Made by a program: the position numbers and the translations under genes. A stretch of 64,000 nucleotides of DNA from Palsa-504 sp963808615 (GTDB lineage Bacteria > Actinomycetota > Actinomycetes > Streptosporangiales > Streptosporangiaceae): contig CAWEGV010000010.1 in assembly GCA_963808615.1 (NCBI GenBank), forward strand, positions 372,001-436,000, given 5' to 3'. Positions 26,221-35,595 of the stretch are shown one piece after another; position 1 is the first letter of the stretch; each line of letters begins with the position of its first letter. The notes beneath the pieces were generated by a model. The model was not told the DNA's origin. It did not search any database and worked only from the letters and a program-made list of their open reading frames with translations.

Positions 26221-26622
26221 ATGGCCCGGGGTGAGAACGAGAAGACCGAGAAGATCACTATCAACCTGGGACTGGTGGACCTCGGGCAGATCGATCTGCT
26301 GGTCCAGGAAGGCTTCTACGCCAACCGCACCGATTTCATCCGCACGGCCATCCGGACCCACCTCGCCACCCGGGGTGAGGCGCTCGACCAAACAGCGGCC
26401 CGGCGCACCCTCACCCTGGGCAGCTGTCACTACACCCGTCGCGACTTGGAGGAGATCCGCGACGCCGGGCAGATGATCCATATCCGGGTGCTCGGGCTGG
26501 CGAGCATCGCCGCCGATGTCTCCCCCCAGCTGGCCCTGGCCACGATTGCCTCGGTGGAGGTGCTCGGCGCCTTCCGGGCTCCCGCCGCGGTGAAGGCCGT
26601 CCTGGCGCCTCGCACCGCCTAA
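26221..26622 (+). CDS. CopG/NikR-type ribbon-helix-helix regulator
   Basis: The 133-residue protein begins with a ribbon-helix-helix: TEKITINLGLVDLGQIDLLV, then GFYANRTDFIRTAIRTHLA (residues about 8-48). The remaining part (RRTLTLGSCHYTRRDLEEIRDAG onward) is a family-specific C-terminal domain, without the His/Cys ligands of true NikR in visible spacing. The start at 26221 is chosen because the conserved domain begins there; the frame is open upstream through the palindrome. It lies 106 bp before the PHB depolymerase-like gene on the same strand, and the pair is probably one transcription unit. Confidence 0.8.
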   Translation: MARGENEKTEKITINLGLVDLGQIDLLVQEGFYANRTDFIRTAIRTHLATRGEALDQTAARRTLTLGSCHYTRRDLEEIRDAGQMIHIRVLGLASIAADVSPQLALATIASVEVLGAFRAPAAVKAVLAPRTA

Positions 26623-26728
26623 ACCTCCCTGACCGTGATCACAACGGCGGTCCGGACCGCGGGCCCCGCAATGTACGGGCGGTCCTGCCAGCGGGTCAGC
26701 GAAGATAACCACCAGAAGGGACACCGGC

Positions 26729-27928
26729 ATGAACGCACGCCAGATGGCGGCGATGGCGGAGGCCACCCGCCTGACCCGCCAGGGCCGCCTGGTCGAGGCA
26801 ACTGCGCTGATCCAGCAGACCCTGGCCAGCCCGGCAGTGACCCGGCAGGCGCCGGATGCGCCACCGGCCGGGGAGGAGACCAGTGGCACGCCCGGCCGCC
26901 ACCTGGCTCCCCCGCCGGCGCTGCGCCCCGGCCAGGGGACACAACCGGGACGGGTCCATCCCGGCTGGATTCCCCGCCGCCGCACCGTCCCGAGCCGAGG
27001 CGCGCGCGGTCTCCGCCGGACGCACCGGCCCGCGGCCCCGGCCGTGAAGCGGCCGGGGGGCCGGTTTGACGCCTTCTCCTACAGCAACGCGGCCGGCGCT
27101 CGCGCCTACCGCCTCTACGTCCCCGCCGGCCACGCCGGCGGCCCCATGCCCCTGGTCGTGATGCTGCACGGCGGCACCCAAGACGCCGCGACCTTCGCCG
27201 TCGCCACCGGCATGAACGAGCTGGCCGAGCGCCAGGCTCTGCTCGTCGCCTATCCCGAGCAGCCCCGCTCGGCAAACGCGGGCCGGTACTGGAACTGGTT
27301 TATCCCCGGTCACCAGCGCCGCGACGCCGGCGAGCCGTCGCTGATCGCCGGGATCACTCGCCAGGTCACCGACCGCTACGGGGCAGACGCCACCCGGGTG
27401 TACGTGGCCGGGTTCTCCGCCGGGGGCGCGATGGCCGCGGTGATGGCAGCGGTCTACCCGGATCTCTACGCCGCCGCGGGGGTGCACTCAGGGCTGCCCT
27501 ACGCCGTCGCCGGCGACATGGCCTCCGCGTTCGCCGCGATGAAGCAGGGAGCGCCCCGGCCGGCCCGGCACCCGGGGCGTCCCCTGCCGCTGATCGTCTT
27601 CCATGGCGACCGGGATGCGATCGTGGCCCCCGCCAACGCCGCGGGCCTCATCGACCACGCCCTGGCCACGGCTAGCCCGGACCGCCGCCCGGGCACGCCT
27701 ACCGCGGTAGCCACAGGGCAGGTGCCTGGCGGGCATGCCTACACCCGCACCTGCTACCAGGACCCCGCGGGCACGGCCCTGGCCGAGCGCTGGATCATCC
27801 ACCACGGCGGGCATGCCTGGTCCGGTGGTGTCCCGCACGGCTCCTACACCGACCCCCGCGGGCCGGACGCCAGCGCCGAATTCATCCGCTTCTTCGGCGA
27901 CCACCCCGCCGTCCCGCCAGCCCGCTGA
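26729..27928 (+). CDS. PHB-depolymerase-family esterase (LpqC-like)
   Basis: The 399-residue protein has about 110 residues of variable, Pro/Arg-rich N-terminus, then an alpha/beta hydrolase. Landmarks are RLYVPAGHAGGPMPLVVMLHGGTQDA (oxyanion-hole HGG), the nucleophile elbow GFSAGGAM (about residue 237), VFHGDRDAIV carrying the acid, and HHGGHAWSGG with the catalytic His. This is the esterase_phb family, which hydrolyses short-chain polyhydroxyalkanoates or related esters. No signal peptide is present, so an intracellular location is likely. It follows an RHH regulator gene, a suggestive regulatory pair. Confidence 0.85.
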   Translation: MNARQMAAMAEATRLTRQGRLVEATALIQQTLASPAVTRQAPDAPPAGEETSGTPGRHLAPPPALRPGQGTQPGRVHPGWIPRRRTVPSRGARGLRRTHRPAAPAVKRPGGRFDAFSYSNAAGARAYRLYVPAGHAGGPMPLVVMLHGGTQDAATFAVATGMNELAERQALLVAYPEQPRSANAGRYWNWFIPGHQRRDAGEPSLIAGITRQVTDRYGADATRVYVAGFSAGGAMAAVMAAVYPDLYAAAGVHSGLPYAVAGDMASAFAAMKQGAPRPARHPGRPLPLIVFHGDRDAIVAPANAAGLIDHALATASPDRRPGTPTAVATGQVPGGHAYTRTCYQDPAGTALAERWIIHHGGHAWSGGVPHGSYTDPRGPDASAEFIRFFGDHPAVPPAR

Positions 27929-28612
27929 CCGCAACCGGGCCGGACCGCACCAGAACATTGCGCGCCGGGGGGCTGACCTGGACAAGCAAGGTAAGCACGA
28001 CGCCGGCCAGGGCGATGCTGGCTCAGGAAGGCCATGTCCACGCCGCACCAAGACCGCCTGCACGGAGGTGAGCAGCGAAGCCGAGTGGATCTGGCGGGCT
28101 GCTGCCGAAGACGTTCTGCCGGCGGAAGTCCGGCCGGCGCCGGGAGGCCGGACAGCTCGAGCTGGCTGGCAGGCGCAAGCACGGAGTGCCACCCCATATC
28201 AGGATATGACGGTAAGCCACTGTTCGTCACGCGATGTAACGTTCTTAGCCTCCTGGCGAGGTCACCTGGGTCAGACCGGGCCGGGCAGGTCACCCGTCAC
28301 CTCGCACAGGCGCGCGCCGCACTGGAGCCCGCCCTACCGCCATCAGCGGCTCCCGATGGACAGGAAGCCACCGCGGGCGCCGCCTGGACGCGCAGCCCGC
28401 CGCCGAGGTTCTGGCCCGCATCTACGTTGTGGTCGATGCCCGCAGCCTGGACCTGTGAGACACCGCTGCCTGCTTGCAGGTGCAGGGACAGGCGATCAGC
28501 GGGCCCGGTGGCCTCGCCTGACGATCAGCGGGCCGGAGGTCAGGCCGGGTCGGTGATCTGGAGCCCGACCAGATCAGCCTCGGTGATGGCGGGGATGGCG
28601 AGCGAGGCCGGG
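27929..28612. other. Interval without a supportable gene
   Basis: Open frames on both strands lack recognisable domains or ribosome sites. Confidence 0.35.
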
Positions 28613-30064
28613 TCAGGCTGCTGAGCTGGCGGCCTCGCTGGCGCGGCGGGCGAGCTCGGCCCCGTAGCCGGTCCAGGTGCCCTGGCCCCAGTAGCGGTAG
28701 CAGCTCGTTTCGCAGGCCAGCAAGTGGAAGAGCGCGCGCCGGTACCGGGGGTCACCGGCCGGAACGCCGGGGGCCAGCAGGTGCTCGCTGAACAGCGTGC
28801 TAGCGCGCTGCATCGGCGCCAGCACGTTGCCGTACCCGCGCACCCACGACACGTCGCTGGTCCAGCTGCCGCCGTCCATGCTGAATCGGCCGTCTTCGGC
28901 GCTGAGCTCGGCGATGACAGCGGCGAGCCGGCCTGGACCCTCGCCGGGCTGGAATCGGTCCCATATCCGGTGCTGGAGCACTGGCTGCAGCACCGGCAGG
29001 TCGCCGTCTCTTATGCCGAGCCCGGCCAGCATTTCGAGGTAGGCGGTGACGTTCACGGCCGGCGTGGACGACCCGGAGCACTCCCTGATGACCTGCAAGT
29101 ACTTGGGCGGGAACTCGTTCATCATGACGCCGCCGTTCTCGCCATCGGCGATCTGCGCGACCACAGGGGCGACCGGCCGGCCCGCCAGTTCGGCGGGATG
29201 CAGGCCTCTGGCCTCGTAGTAGGGCTGCATCTGGCCCACCAGCTTGGTGTCGCTGCCCTGCGTCTTGATCACCGCGAGGATGCTGGCGGTGTTCCCGCGC
29301 GAGTCTGTGCACACCAGCCGGTGCGGCAGATGCGGGTGCTCGATGCCGCGGCCGCCGGGCTGCTCCACGGTGTGCTCCTGGACCAGCACCCACCCATAGC
29401 CGCAATCAGCCAGGGTGCGGACGAACGCGCAGGCGACATCGGGGTGGTTGGGCAGCGCCATCTCGGCGGGGGAGAATCCCCGGACGCGCCCGAGCGCCTC
29501 AAGGCCGAAGATGGCCGCGAAATGGTGCTGCCAGGCGCGCACGTGCAGCCCGAAGTCCTGCGGGGGCGTAGAAGGGGCCACCGCGTGGCCCCAGGTGCAG
29601 CCGAGCCACTCCACCGCCTGGCGGGCCCGGGGATCACGGGTGAGATACCCAAGCGCATCGAATACGTCATCCAGGCCCATCTGCCGCATCCCATGCAGCA
29701 AGGTGCCCGAGTAGTCGAGCATCACCCGGGGCTGGCTTCCCTCGCCGAGCAGCTGCCGGATGAACTCGCCCATGCGCTTGTAGCACCACACGAATACCGG
29801 GGCATTGTGGTTGTCACCGATGTCCTGATGGTCCATCATCCACGCCAGGTTGCTGATGACCGGCGCGGAGTGCAGGTCGGCCCCGGCCGGGATGAGCGGC
29901 TGGTGCATGTGCAGCGCGACCGCGAATGTGCTGGCGGCGCGCTCTAGATCTCCGTCATGCCGAAACACCGGGTATTTCCGGCCCGCCGCGATCGCCTCGC
30001 TAATCAGCGGCTCCTGCCCGCACAGGTTCGGCAGGCCGTCGACGTACTCGGCGAGCGGATCCAT
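28613..30064 (-). CDS. Glycoside hydrolase family 57-like protein
   Basis: The 483-residue protein carries ALHMHQPLIPAG (residues about 47-58), the H-x-H-Q-P motif that opens GH57 catalytic domains. It also has GFSPAEMALPNHP (about 195), where the Glu matches the position of the GH57 nucleophile. A third conserved block (IADGENGGVMMNEFPP, about 305) holds D-G-E. GH57 enzymes act on alpha-glucans as amylases, branching enzymes or 4-alpha-glucanotransferases, but no partner glucan gene is in the island. The start at 30064 has GGGGGGAG upstream; the frame is open beyond it. Confidence 0.82.
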   Translation of the reverse strand: MDPLAEYVDGLPNLCGQEPLISEAIAAGRKYPVFRHDGDLERAASTFAVALHMHQPLIPAGADLHSAPVISNLAWMMDHQDIGDNHNAPVFVWCYKRMGEFIRQLLGEGSQPRVMLDYSGTLLHGMRQMGLDDVFDALGYLTRDPRARQAVEWLGCTWGHAVAPSTPPQDFGLHVRAWQHHFAAIFGLEALGRVRGFSPAEMALPNHPDVACAFVRTLADCGYGWVLVQEHTVEQPGGRGIEHPHLPHRLVCTDSRGNTASILAVIKTQGSDTKLVGQMQPYYEARGLHPAELAGRPVAPVVAQIADGENGGVMMNEFPPKYLQVIRECSGSSTPAVNVTAYLEMLAGLGIRDGDLPVLQPVLQHRIWDRFQPGEGPGRLAAVIAELSAEDGRFSMDGGSWTSDVSWVRGYGNVLAPMQRASTLFSEHLLAPGVPAGDPRYRRALFHLLACETSCYRYWGQGTWTGYGAELARRASEAASSAA

Positions 30065-30902
30065 GGACTCCCCCCGTAGGCTCACTTGTGCCGGATGTAC
30101 TCCTGATACCCAGGTATTCCTGGCCGGGCCCACGAGTAATCGGCGCGCATGCAGTTGGCCACGAGCTCGCGGAATTCGCCCGGCGGACGGACCACAGCCG
30201 GAGCCGGGCGCCACCGCGACGGAGCTGGCCGGCCATAACCGGCCCGGGTGGCCGACAGCATACGAGCCCAGTTCGGGCAACGGATAGCAGCCGAAGACAT
30301 CGCGGACATCACCTACATCGTTACCCGGCCGCGGCCCGTGGCAGTCAATGAGATGCTGATCCGCCCCACCGAGCAGGAGCGGTAGCCCCGTCCCGGCGGA
30401 GTGTCTCATTACGACCAGCCCGCTGCCTGGGCGATGATCGGGGATAGGCGCCGGAATCGGCGCTCTCCGGTCAACGGCGGCAGCTCGCGAGCGCTGTCGC
30501 GCTTCGTGATCGGCCATAGGGACGAAGCGCGTACTAGGTCCGCCGCTATGCGCGGCTCGCAGCCATGGAATCTCAGTGCCGGCTGGCGCACAGATCTGGA
30601 CGATATGCGCCAGTTGTCACGGCCGGCCCAGGTCCGGTCGTGCCGGGTTGACCGGCCCGAGCGAACCAATGTTGACTGCAGCTGAGGAAGGGCCATAGTC
30701 ATCTCAGGGTCCGGCTCCACGAGCTGGGCCCACACGGCGGTCGGCTCCACCCGCCAGAGCGCAGAACCCGGCGTGAACGCTCCGCACACCGGCCGCAGCG
30801 TTTCTTCCGGCCGCCGCCGGGTGAGGAGTACCGACTTGGTCTGGCAGCTCGGAGCTCCGCGGGAGACAGCTGAGTCGAGGTCTGCCGCCGAACGACAGGC
30901 CG
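30065..30902. other. Gene-poor interval
   Basis: No frame has a recognisable domain. The left edge must hold the promoter of the GH57-like gene. Confidence 0.4.
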
Positions 30903-31636
30903 TTAGTGCGAACGCTCGAGGCTGATGACGACGTTGCCGGTTTCTGCCCGGTCTCGACGTACCGGTAGGCCTCGACGATCTGGTCCAGCGGATACGTTCT
31001 GTCGATGACCGGCTTGAACTGTCCCGCCTCGATCAGTTCCCTGAAATACCGCACCATCAGCTAGTCATGCTTCGGAATGGGAAACATGACCTTCTTGCCG
31101 CCATGCAGCGGGGCGATGAGCGCCAGGAACGGATTCTGGGCCAGCGGGCCCAGCTCCGACGAGATGTAGATCCCGTCCGGTTTCAGGAGCCGTTTGCACT
31201 GGTTGAAGGAGCTCTTGCCAACCGAGTCGAGGACCACATCGTATTTCTGCTCGTCCCTGGTGAAATCCCCGGCCGTGTAGTCGACAACTTTGTCGGCGCC
31301 CAAGCCCTTGACCAGCTCCATGTGGCCGGTGTCGCAGCCCCGGTCACGGTGGCGCCCAGGCTCTTCAACAGCTGGACCGCCGCTGAGCCGATAGCACCGG
31401 TTGCGCCGTAGACCAGGACGTCCTGCCCGCTGTGGATCTTGGCTGCCTTGATGTGCGCGAGGGCATAGTGCGAACCCTCGGTACTGGGAGCGGCCTCCTG
31501 GAAGCTCACGTTCGCCGGCATGATCGCGAGCGAACCTGGTAGCCGGCTTCGCCACTTCGGAGATCAGAACCACCTCGGCGCGGCCGTACCTCGTCTGGAC
31601 CGCCGCCTTCACAGGCGGAGTGTAGCGAGCCGCCAT
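30903..31636 (-). pseudogene. NAD(P)-dependent alcohol dehydrogenase (quinone-reductase-like), multiply broken
   Basis: Pieces of one MDR-family protein occur in order but in different frames. First is an N-terminus VKAAVQTRYGRAEVVLISEV (about 31,612-31,540). It is followed, without the GroES-like half, by MPANVSFQEAAPSTEGSHYA and the Rossmann VLVYGATGAIGSAAVQLLKSLGA (31,521 down). After a shift near 31,335 come ELVKGLGADKVVDYTAGDFT and VVLDSVGKSSFNQCKRLLKP. A TAG at 31061-31063 interrupts PKHD-LMVRYF, and another one-base loss near 30,945 precedes the expected end GNVVISLERSH. With a deletion, two shifts and a nonsense codon this is a true pseudogene. Confidence 0.85.
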
Positions 31637-31872
31637 GGCCCGGAAGATCACTAATCCAGTCAAGGCGCAACAGGGAACTGAGCGGCCCGGGCCGCAAGCA
31701 CGCCAGGGCCGCTGGAGGCATCCCGATAGCCGAACCCCGCGCGGTGCGTCCCCGGCGGGCGCAGTCTCCAGGTAGAACCTGGGAAGACCGGTCGGCGTAT
31801 ACCCAGCCCGCAGCATTCACCCGGACAGGAGCCTGTATGTACACCCACGCGACCGCGTCGAGCCCTCGCTCG

Positions 31873-32732
31873 CTATGCGGTTGCTGTCAGGCCGCCGCTG
31901 GCCCGCCGCAGCCGGGCGGCGGCTGTGGTGTCGTAGGAGGCCTTGCTGGAGGTCCTGGGTTTGCGGCCGGCGTAGTACCGGCCGGTGATGCCCTCGACCT
32001 CGGGTGAGGAGGGAGGTAGATCGACGTGCCCGCGCCGTGGGCCGGGGTCTTCATGAACAGGCGCGCCACGCGGATCATGACGGCGAAGTACGCCGCCTGG
32101 TCTTCGGCGCCGAAGCTGGTGCGCACCACACCGGGATGGCACACCGTGGCGGTCACGCCGGTGCCCTCCAGGCGGCGGGCCAGCTCGTAGGTGAACATCA
32201 CGTTGGCCAGCTTCGACTGGCTGTAGGCGCGCTGCCCGGAGTAGTCCCGCTCCCCCTGCAGATCGCCGAAGTCGATGCGGCCGCTGGCGTGGGCGCCGGA
32301 GGAGACGGTGACGATCCGGGCGGGTGCGCTTGCGGTGAGGCGGTCCAGCAGCAGGCTGGTCAGCAGGAACGGCGCGAGGTGGTTGAGCGCGAAGGTGTGC
32401 TCCAGTCCGTCGGCAGTGAGGTGCCGGTGAGCCCAGAACCCGCCGACGTTGTTGGCCAGCACGTCCAGCCGCGGGTAGGTGTCCAGCACCTGAGCGGCCA
32501 GACGGCGCACCCCGGCCTGGGCGGACATGTCCGCGGCAAAGGCGTCCACGGCTGGGTTGCCCGGCGCGGCGCGGATGGCTGCCGCGGCCGCCTCGGTGCG
32601 GACCTGATCGCGGCCGGTGATGCCGACCCGGGCGCCCAGCGCGGCGAGCCCGATGGCGGTGGCCTTGCCGATGCCGCCGGTGCCTCCGGTGACCAGAACG
32701 GACTTCCCGGCCATCAGAGGGGCGTCAGTCAT
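31873..32732 (-). pseudogene. Short-chain dehydrogenase/reductase with C-terminal frameshift
   Basis: From ATG 32732 the protein has the SDR cofactor motif VLVTGGTGGIGKATAIGLA (T-G-x-x-x-G-x-G), NNVGG, the active site SSGAHASG with YSQSK (Y-x-x-x-K), and VCHPGVVRT. It is of the retinol-dehydrogenase/WWOX-like type. Near 32,012 (CTCCCTCCTCACCC) the frame is lost. The original frame runs on to 31887 as Pro-rich residues, while the expected end SSPEVEGITGRYYAGRKPR, and the tail to the stop at 31873, are in the neighbouring frame. All catalytic residues precede the shift, so a longer-tailed enzyme might still fold. Sequence error is possible. Confidence 0.75.
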
Positions 32733-33392
32733 GGTTCATTCCTACCCCGGTGCCTGCCGAAGGCAGTCGCGGACCCGCCCGGCCAGCCGCTCGTCATAGG
32801 CCATCCCCGGATCGCAGGACCCCTCACCTCGCGTGATCGACCCCCGGCGTAGATGAGCGCGCAGTCCCGTCGTTCGGCGCGGACGGCGGGTCGATGCCGA
32901 TCACTGCGCTGGCGATGCCGATCCGGGTATTCTGCGCAACAGCCGCCGATCACGCGGCAGAGATCACTGATCCCCTGGCGGCCTGCCATACCGGTGCGGG
33001 TTCGAGCTGGCCGCACCGGTATGGCGGAGCGTCTCGGGTACGTAAGTCAATCGTGCCTCCTGGCTGCCAGGCTGGCGGCCCGGGCGCGTCGGCTTTGCTC
33101 GAGGGCGGTCTGACTGGCTCGCCGGATGAGTGCACGATTCGCGCGTGCGGGTCAGCGGTCACAGGTCCTGCGGCATCTGCAGGCCTGACCCGGTTTGCGC
33201 CTTCTGCGATTGCGCCCTGGCGGCGGAGGCGCCGCAACGCGCCATCCCGGGTACCGCCGTCGCCGCCGGCTTGCTGCGCCCGGCCGGGAGCGGGACGGCC
33301 GTCAGCGCTGGCGGACTGCGGGGTGATGACCTCGCCGGGTGGGACCAGGTGCTGGCGCCGGTGGTGCCGTTCCCGGTCAAGGCGACCCGGAA
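32733..33392. other. Interval without a supportable gene; contains a diverged repeat
   Basis: 32871-32939 is the second copy of the 69-bp diverged repeat at 24349-24417. Forward frames between 33,130 and 33,390 read plausibly but match nothing I know. Confidence 0.4.
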
Positions 33393-33686
33393 TTATGCGG
33401 TCGCTTCATCGTCGGCGCCGGCCAGGAGAGCCAGGATCTCGCCGATGGTGCTTTCCCGGCTGTCGGTCTCGGGGAGCGGCAGGTGGGCCTGGATCTGGTA
33501 GCGGTTGCGGCGGCCGTCCCTGTGCTTGACGACGTACCCGGCCTCGGTGAGATCGGTGACGATGCCGTAGGCGGTGCGCTCGGTGACGCCCGTCCTGGCC
33601 GCGATGTCGCGCAGCCGCACGCCCGGGTCGTGGGCGATGCACAGCAGCACCCGGGCGTGGCTGGTCAGGAAGCTCCACTCCGCCAC
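33393..33686 (-). CDS. Winged-helix transcriptional regulator, paralogue of 1192-1719
   Basis: This 97-residue protein is nearly all winged helix: TSHARVLLCIAHDPGVRLRDIAARTGVTERTAYGIVTDLTEAGYV, given as residues about 8-52, then a wing with RDGRRNRYQIQAHLPLP. (Landmarks: RLRDIAARTGVTERTAYGIV is the recognition part.) It is compact, with no ligand domain. It starts at GTG 33686 and is divergent from the DUF4389 gene at 33851. An inverted repeat shared with the 1.7-kb locus lies in the gap. Negative control of itself and the membrane protein is a reasonable inference. Confidence 0.8.
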   Translation of the reverse strand: MAEWSFLTSHARVLLCIAHDPGVRLRDIAARTGVTERTAYGIVTDLTEAGYVVKHRDGRRNRYQIQAHLPLPETDSRESTIGEILALLAGADDEATA

Positions 33687-33712
33687 GCCGGAACACTACC
33701 ATAGATCATTTC

Positions 33713-33735
33713 CAGAAATCTATTGCTAGTTTCTG
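33713..33735. promoter_or_regulatory. Inverted-repeat operator upstream of DUF4389 gene
   Basis: CAGAAA and TTTCTG arms flank TCTATTGCTAG. The same arms and centre occur at 1740-1763 next to the paralogous regulator. Confidence 0.6.
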
Positions 33736-33850
33736 GTTGCCGACGTAGCGTGAAGACAACCCTATAAGGCCGGTGATCCGCCCAGGCCGGCGCCCATCGT
33801 GTGCCGGTGTCATGGACGTTCCATCAGCATGCACCGACAAGGAGGAAGCC

Positions 33851-34588
33851 ATGGACCAGAGTTACCCCGTGCAGGTGCGGGCCCGCCTGGATGAGCCGTT
33901 GAGCCGCTGGCTGTGGCTGGTCAAATGGCTGCTGGCGATCCCGCACTACATCGTGCTGTTCTTCTTGTGGATCGCGTTCGCCGCCGTCACCGTCATCGCG
34001 TTCTTCGCGATCTTGTTCACCGGGCGCTACCCCCGCCCGCTGTTCGGCTTCAACCTGGGCGTGCTGCGCTGGTCCTGGCGGGTCGGCTACTACACCTACA
34101 GCGCCCTGGGGACCGACCGCTACCCGCCGTTCAGCCTGGGTGAGGAGCCGGACTACCCCGCCATGCTGGACGTCGCCTACCCCGGGCGGCTCTCCCGCGG
34201 CCTGGTCCTGGTCAAGTGGTGGCTGCTGGCGATCCCGCAGTACGCCATCGTCACCGTGTTCGCCGGCGGCGCCGCCTACACCGCGACCGGGGCCTCGGGG
34301 CACGCGTGGCAGGGTGATGCCTTCTATGGCGGGCTGATCGGGCTGCTGGTGTGCTTCGCGGCGATCGCGCTGCTGTTCGCGGGCCGTTACCCGAAAGGGC
34401 TGTACGACCTCGTCGTCGGCATGAACCGCTGGGTGCTGCGGGTCGTCGCGTACGCCGCTTTGATGACCGATGCCTACCCGCCGTTCCGCCTGGATCAGGG
34501 CGGGGCCGGCGTGCCCGCCCCGGCACCCGATGACCTCGCACCAGCGTCGGCCGCCCGGGCCCCGGCTCCGGCTGTACCGGTCAGCTGA
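33851..34588 (+). CDS. DUF4389 membrane protein (two-repeat form)
   Basis: The 245-residue protein has two copies of the DUF4389 unit. The first contains WLLAIPHYIVLFFLWIAFAA, FAILFTGRYPRPLFGFNLGV and DRYPPFSL; the second contains WLLAIPQYAIVTVFAG, LLFAGRYPKGLYDLVVGMNR and DAYPPFRLDQGG. Four to five hydrophobic helices are expected. Its role is unknown; it is common in actinomycetes. The start at 33851 has AAGGAGG. The C-terminus is Ala/Pro-rich. Control by the divergent winged-helix protein is suggested by the operator between them. A shorter relative lies at 15932-16249. Confidence 0.88.
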   Translation: MDQSYPVQVRARLDEPLSRWLWLVKWLLAIPHYIVLFFLWIAFAAVTVIAFFAILFTGRYPRPLFGFNLGVLRWSWRVGYYTYSALGTDRYPPFSLGEEPDYPAMLDVAYPGRLSRGLVLVKWWLLAIPQYAIVTVFAGGAAYTATGASGHAWQGDAFYGGLIGLLVCFAAIALLFAGRYPKGLYDLVVGMNRWVLRVVAYAALMTDAYPPFRLDQGGAGVPAPAPDDLAPASAARAPAPAVPVS

Positions 34589-34713
34589 AGGGCCTTGTGG
34601 CCGTAACGAGCACCACCCTGCGGCAGGCACGCACACACGATGCCTGGCCCGCCGCTGGCCAGCTCCGATGCGACGTTCGGAGAACGGCTGACATGCACCG
34701 AAGGACTACTGAG

Positions 34714-35556
34714 ATGAACGTGAGCGGCACTACTTCAACGGAACGGGCCCGGAACACCAGCTACCTCCCCCGCCCCGAAAGGCGCATCGGCTACGACATT
34801 GCGGGCGACGGTCCCCTGGTGGTGCTCGTGCCCGGCATGGGTGACCTGCGGGCCTCTTATCGCTTCCTCGCTCCGGCCTTGCGGGAGGCGGGTTACCGGG
34901 TCGCCTGCACTGACCTTCGTGGCCACGGCGACAGCGACACTACGTTTAGTTCCTATGGCGATGAGGAAACTGCAGGCGATGTCGTCGCCCTGATCGAGGA
35001 ACTCCGCGGCCCGGCGGTGATTGCCGGCAACTCCATGGGCGCCGGCTCCGCCGTGCTCGCCGCGGCCCAGCGGCCCGAGCTGGTCTCCGGCCTGGTGCTG
35101 GCCGGCCCGTTCGTCCGCGACCCGGCGGTGAGCGCGCTGCGGCGCGTTCTCCTGCGCGTTGCCCTGGCCCGGCCGTGGGCGGCCGTGTCCTGGAAGTCCT
35201 ACCTGCCGAAGCTGTACGCGGGCCGGCGCCCCGCTGACTTCGGCGCCTACCGGGACCAGGTTGTGGCGAGTATGCGCCGGCCGGGTTACGCCAGGGCGTT
35301 TTCCCTCACCACGCGCACAAGCCACGCGCCGGCCGAGGCGCGGCTGGCCGACGTCACGGCACCCGCCCTGGTCGTGATGGGCGAGCAGGACCCTGACTTT
35401 CCCGATCCGCGGGCCGAGGCTGACTGGATCGGCCGGGCACTGCGCGGACAGGTCGTGATGGTGCCCGAGGCCGGGCATTACCCGCAGTCGCAGCAGCCCG
35501 ACCTCACCGCCGCCGCGGTCCTGCGCTTCCTGGAGACGGTCACGGGCCGCGCCTAG
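34714..35556 (+). CDS. Alpha/beta-hydrolase
   Basis: The 280-residue protein has the alpha/beta-hydrolase landmarks: LVVLVPGMGDLRASYRFLAP, DLRGHGDSD, nucleophile elbow AGNSMGAGSA (Ser about residue 105), the acid in VVMGEQDPDFPDP, and EAGHYPQSQQP with the catalytic His. The substrate is unknown; relatives include esterases, epoxide hydrolases and chloroperoxidase-like enzymes. The start at 34714 is chosen for AAGGA eight bases upstream; ATG 34693 is in frame. The next gene on the same strand starts 40 bp later, so the hydrolase may be the first gene of the membrane operon. Confidence 0.85.
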   Translation: MNVSGTTSTERARNTSYLPRPERRIGYDIAGDGPLVVLVPGMGDLRASYRFLAPALREAGYRVACTDLRGHGDSDTTFSSYGDEETAGDVVALIEELRGPAVIAGNSMGAGSAVLAAAQRPELVSGLVLAGPFVRDPAVSALRRVLLRVALARPWAAVSWKSYLPKLYAGRRPADFGAYRDQVVASMRRPGYARAFSLTTRTSHAPAEARLADVTAPALVVMGEQDPDFPDPRAEADWIGRALRGQVVMVPEAGHYPQSQQPDLTAAAVLRFLETVTGRA

Positions 35557-35595
35557 GGCAGGGCACATCCAGGCCAGCGGGCGGGAGGAGGCGCG

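Noticed and set aside
30088..30789. Forward and reverse frames of 80 to 130 codons in the 30.1-30.9 kb gap
   Set aside because: No domain, ribosome site or distinctive composition; they overlap each other on both strands.
33130..33501. Forward frame reading GDDLAGWDQVLAPVVPFPVK
   Set aside because: Locally plausible, but it overlaps the winged-helix gene in antisense and matches no known family.
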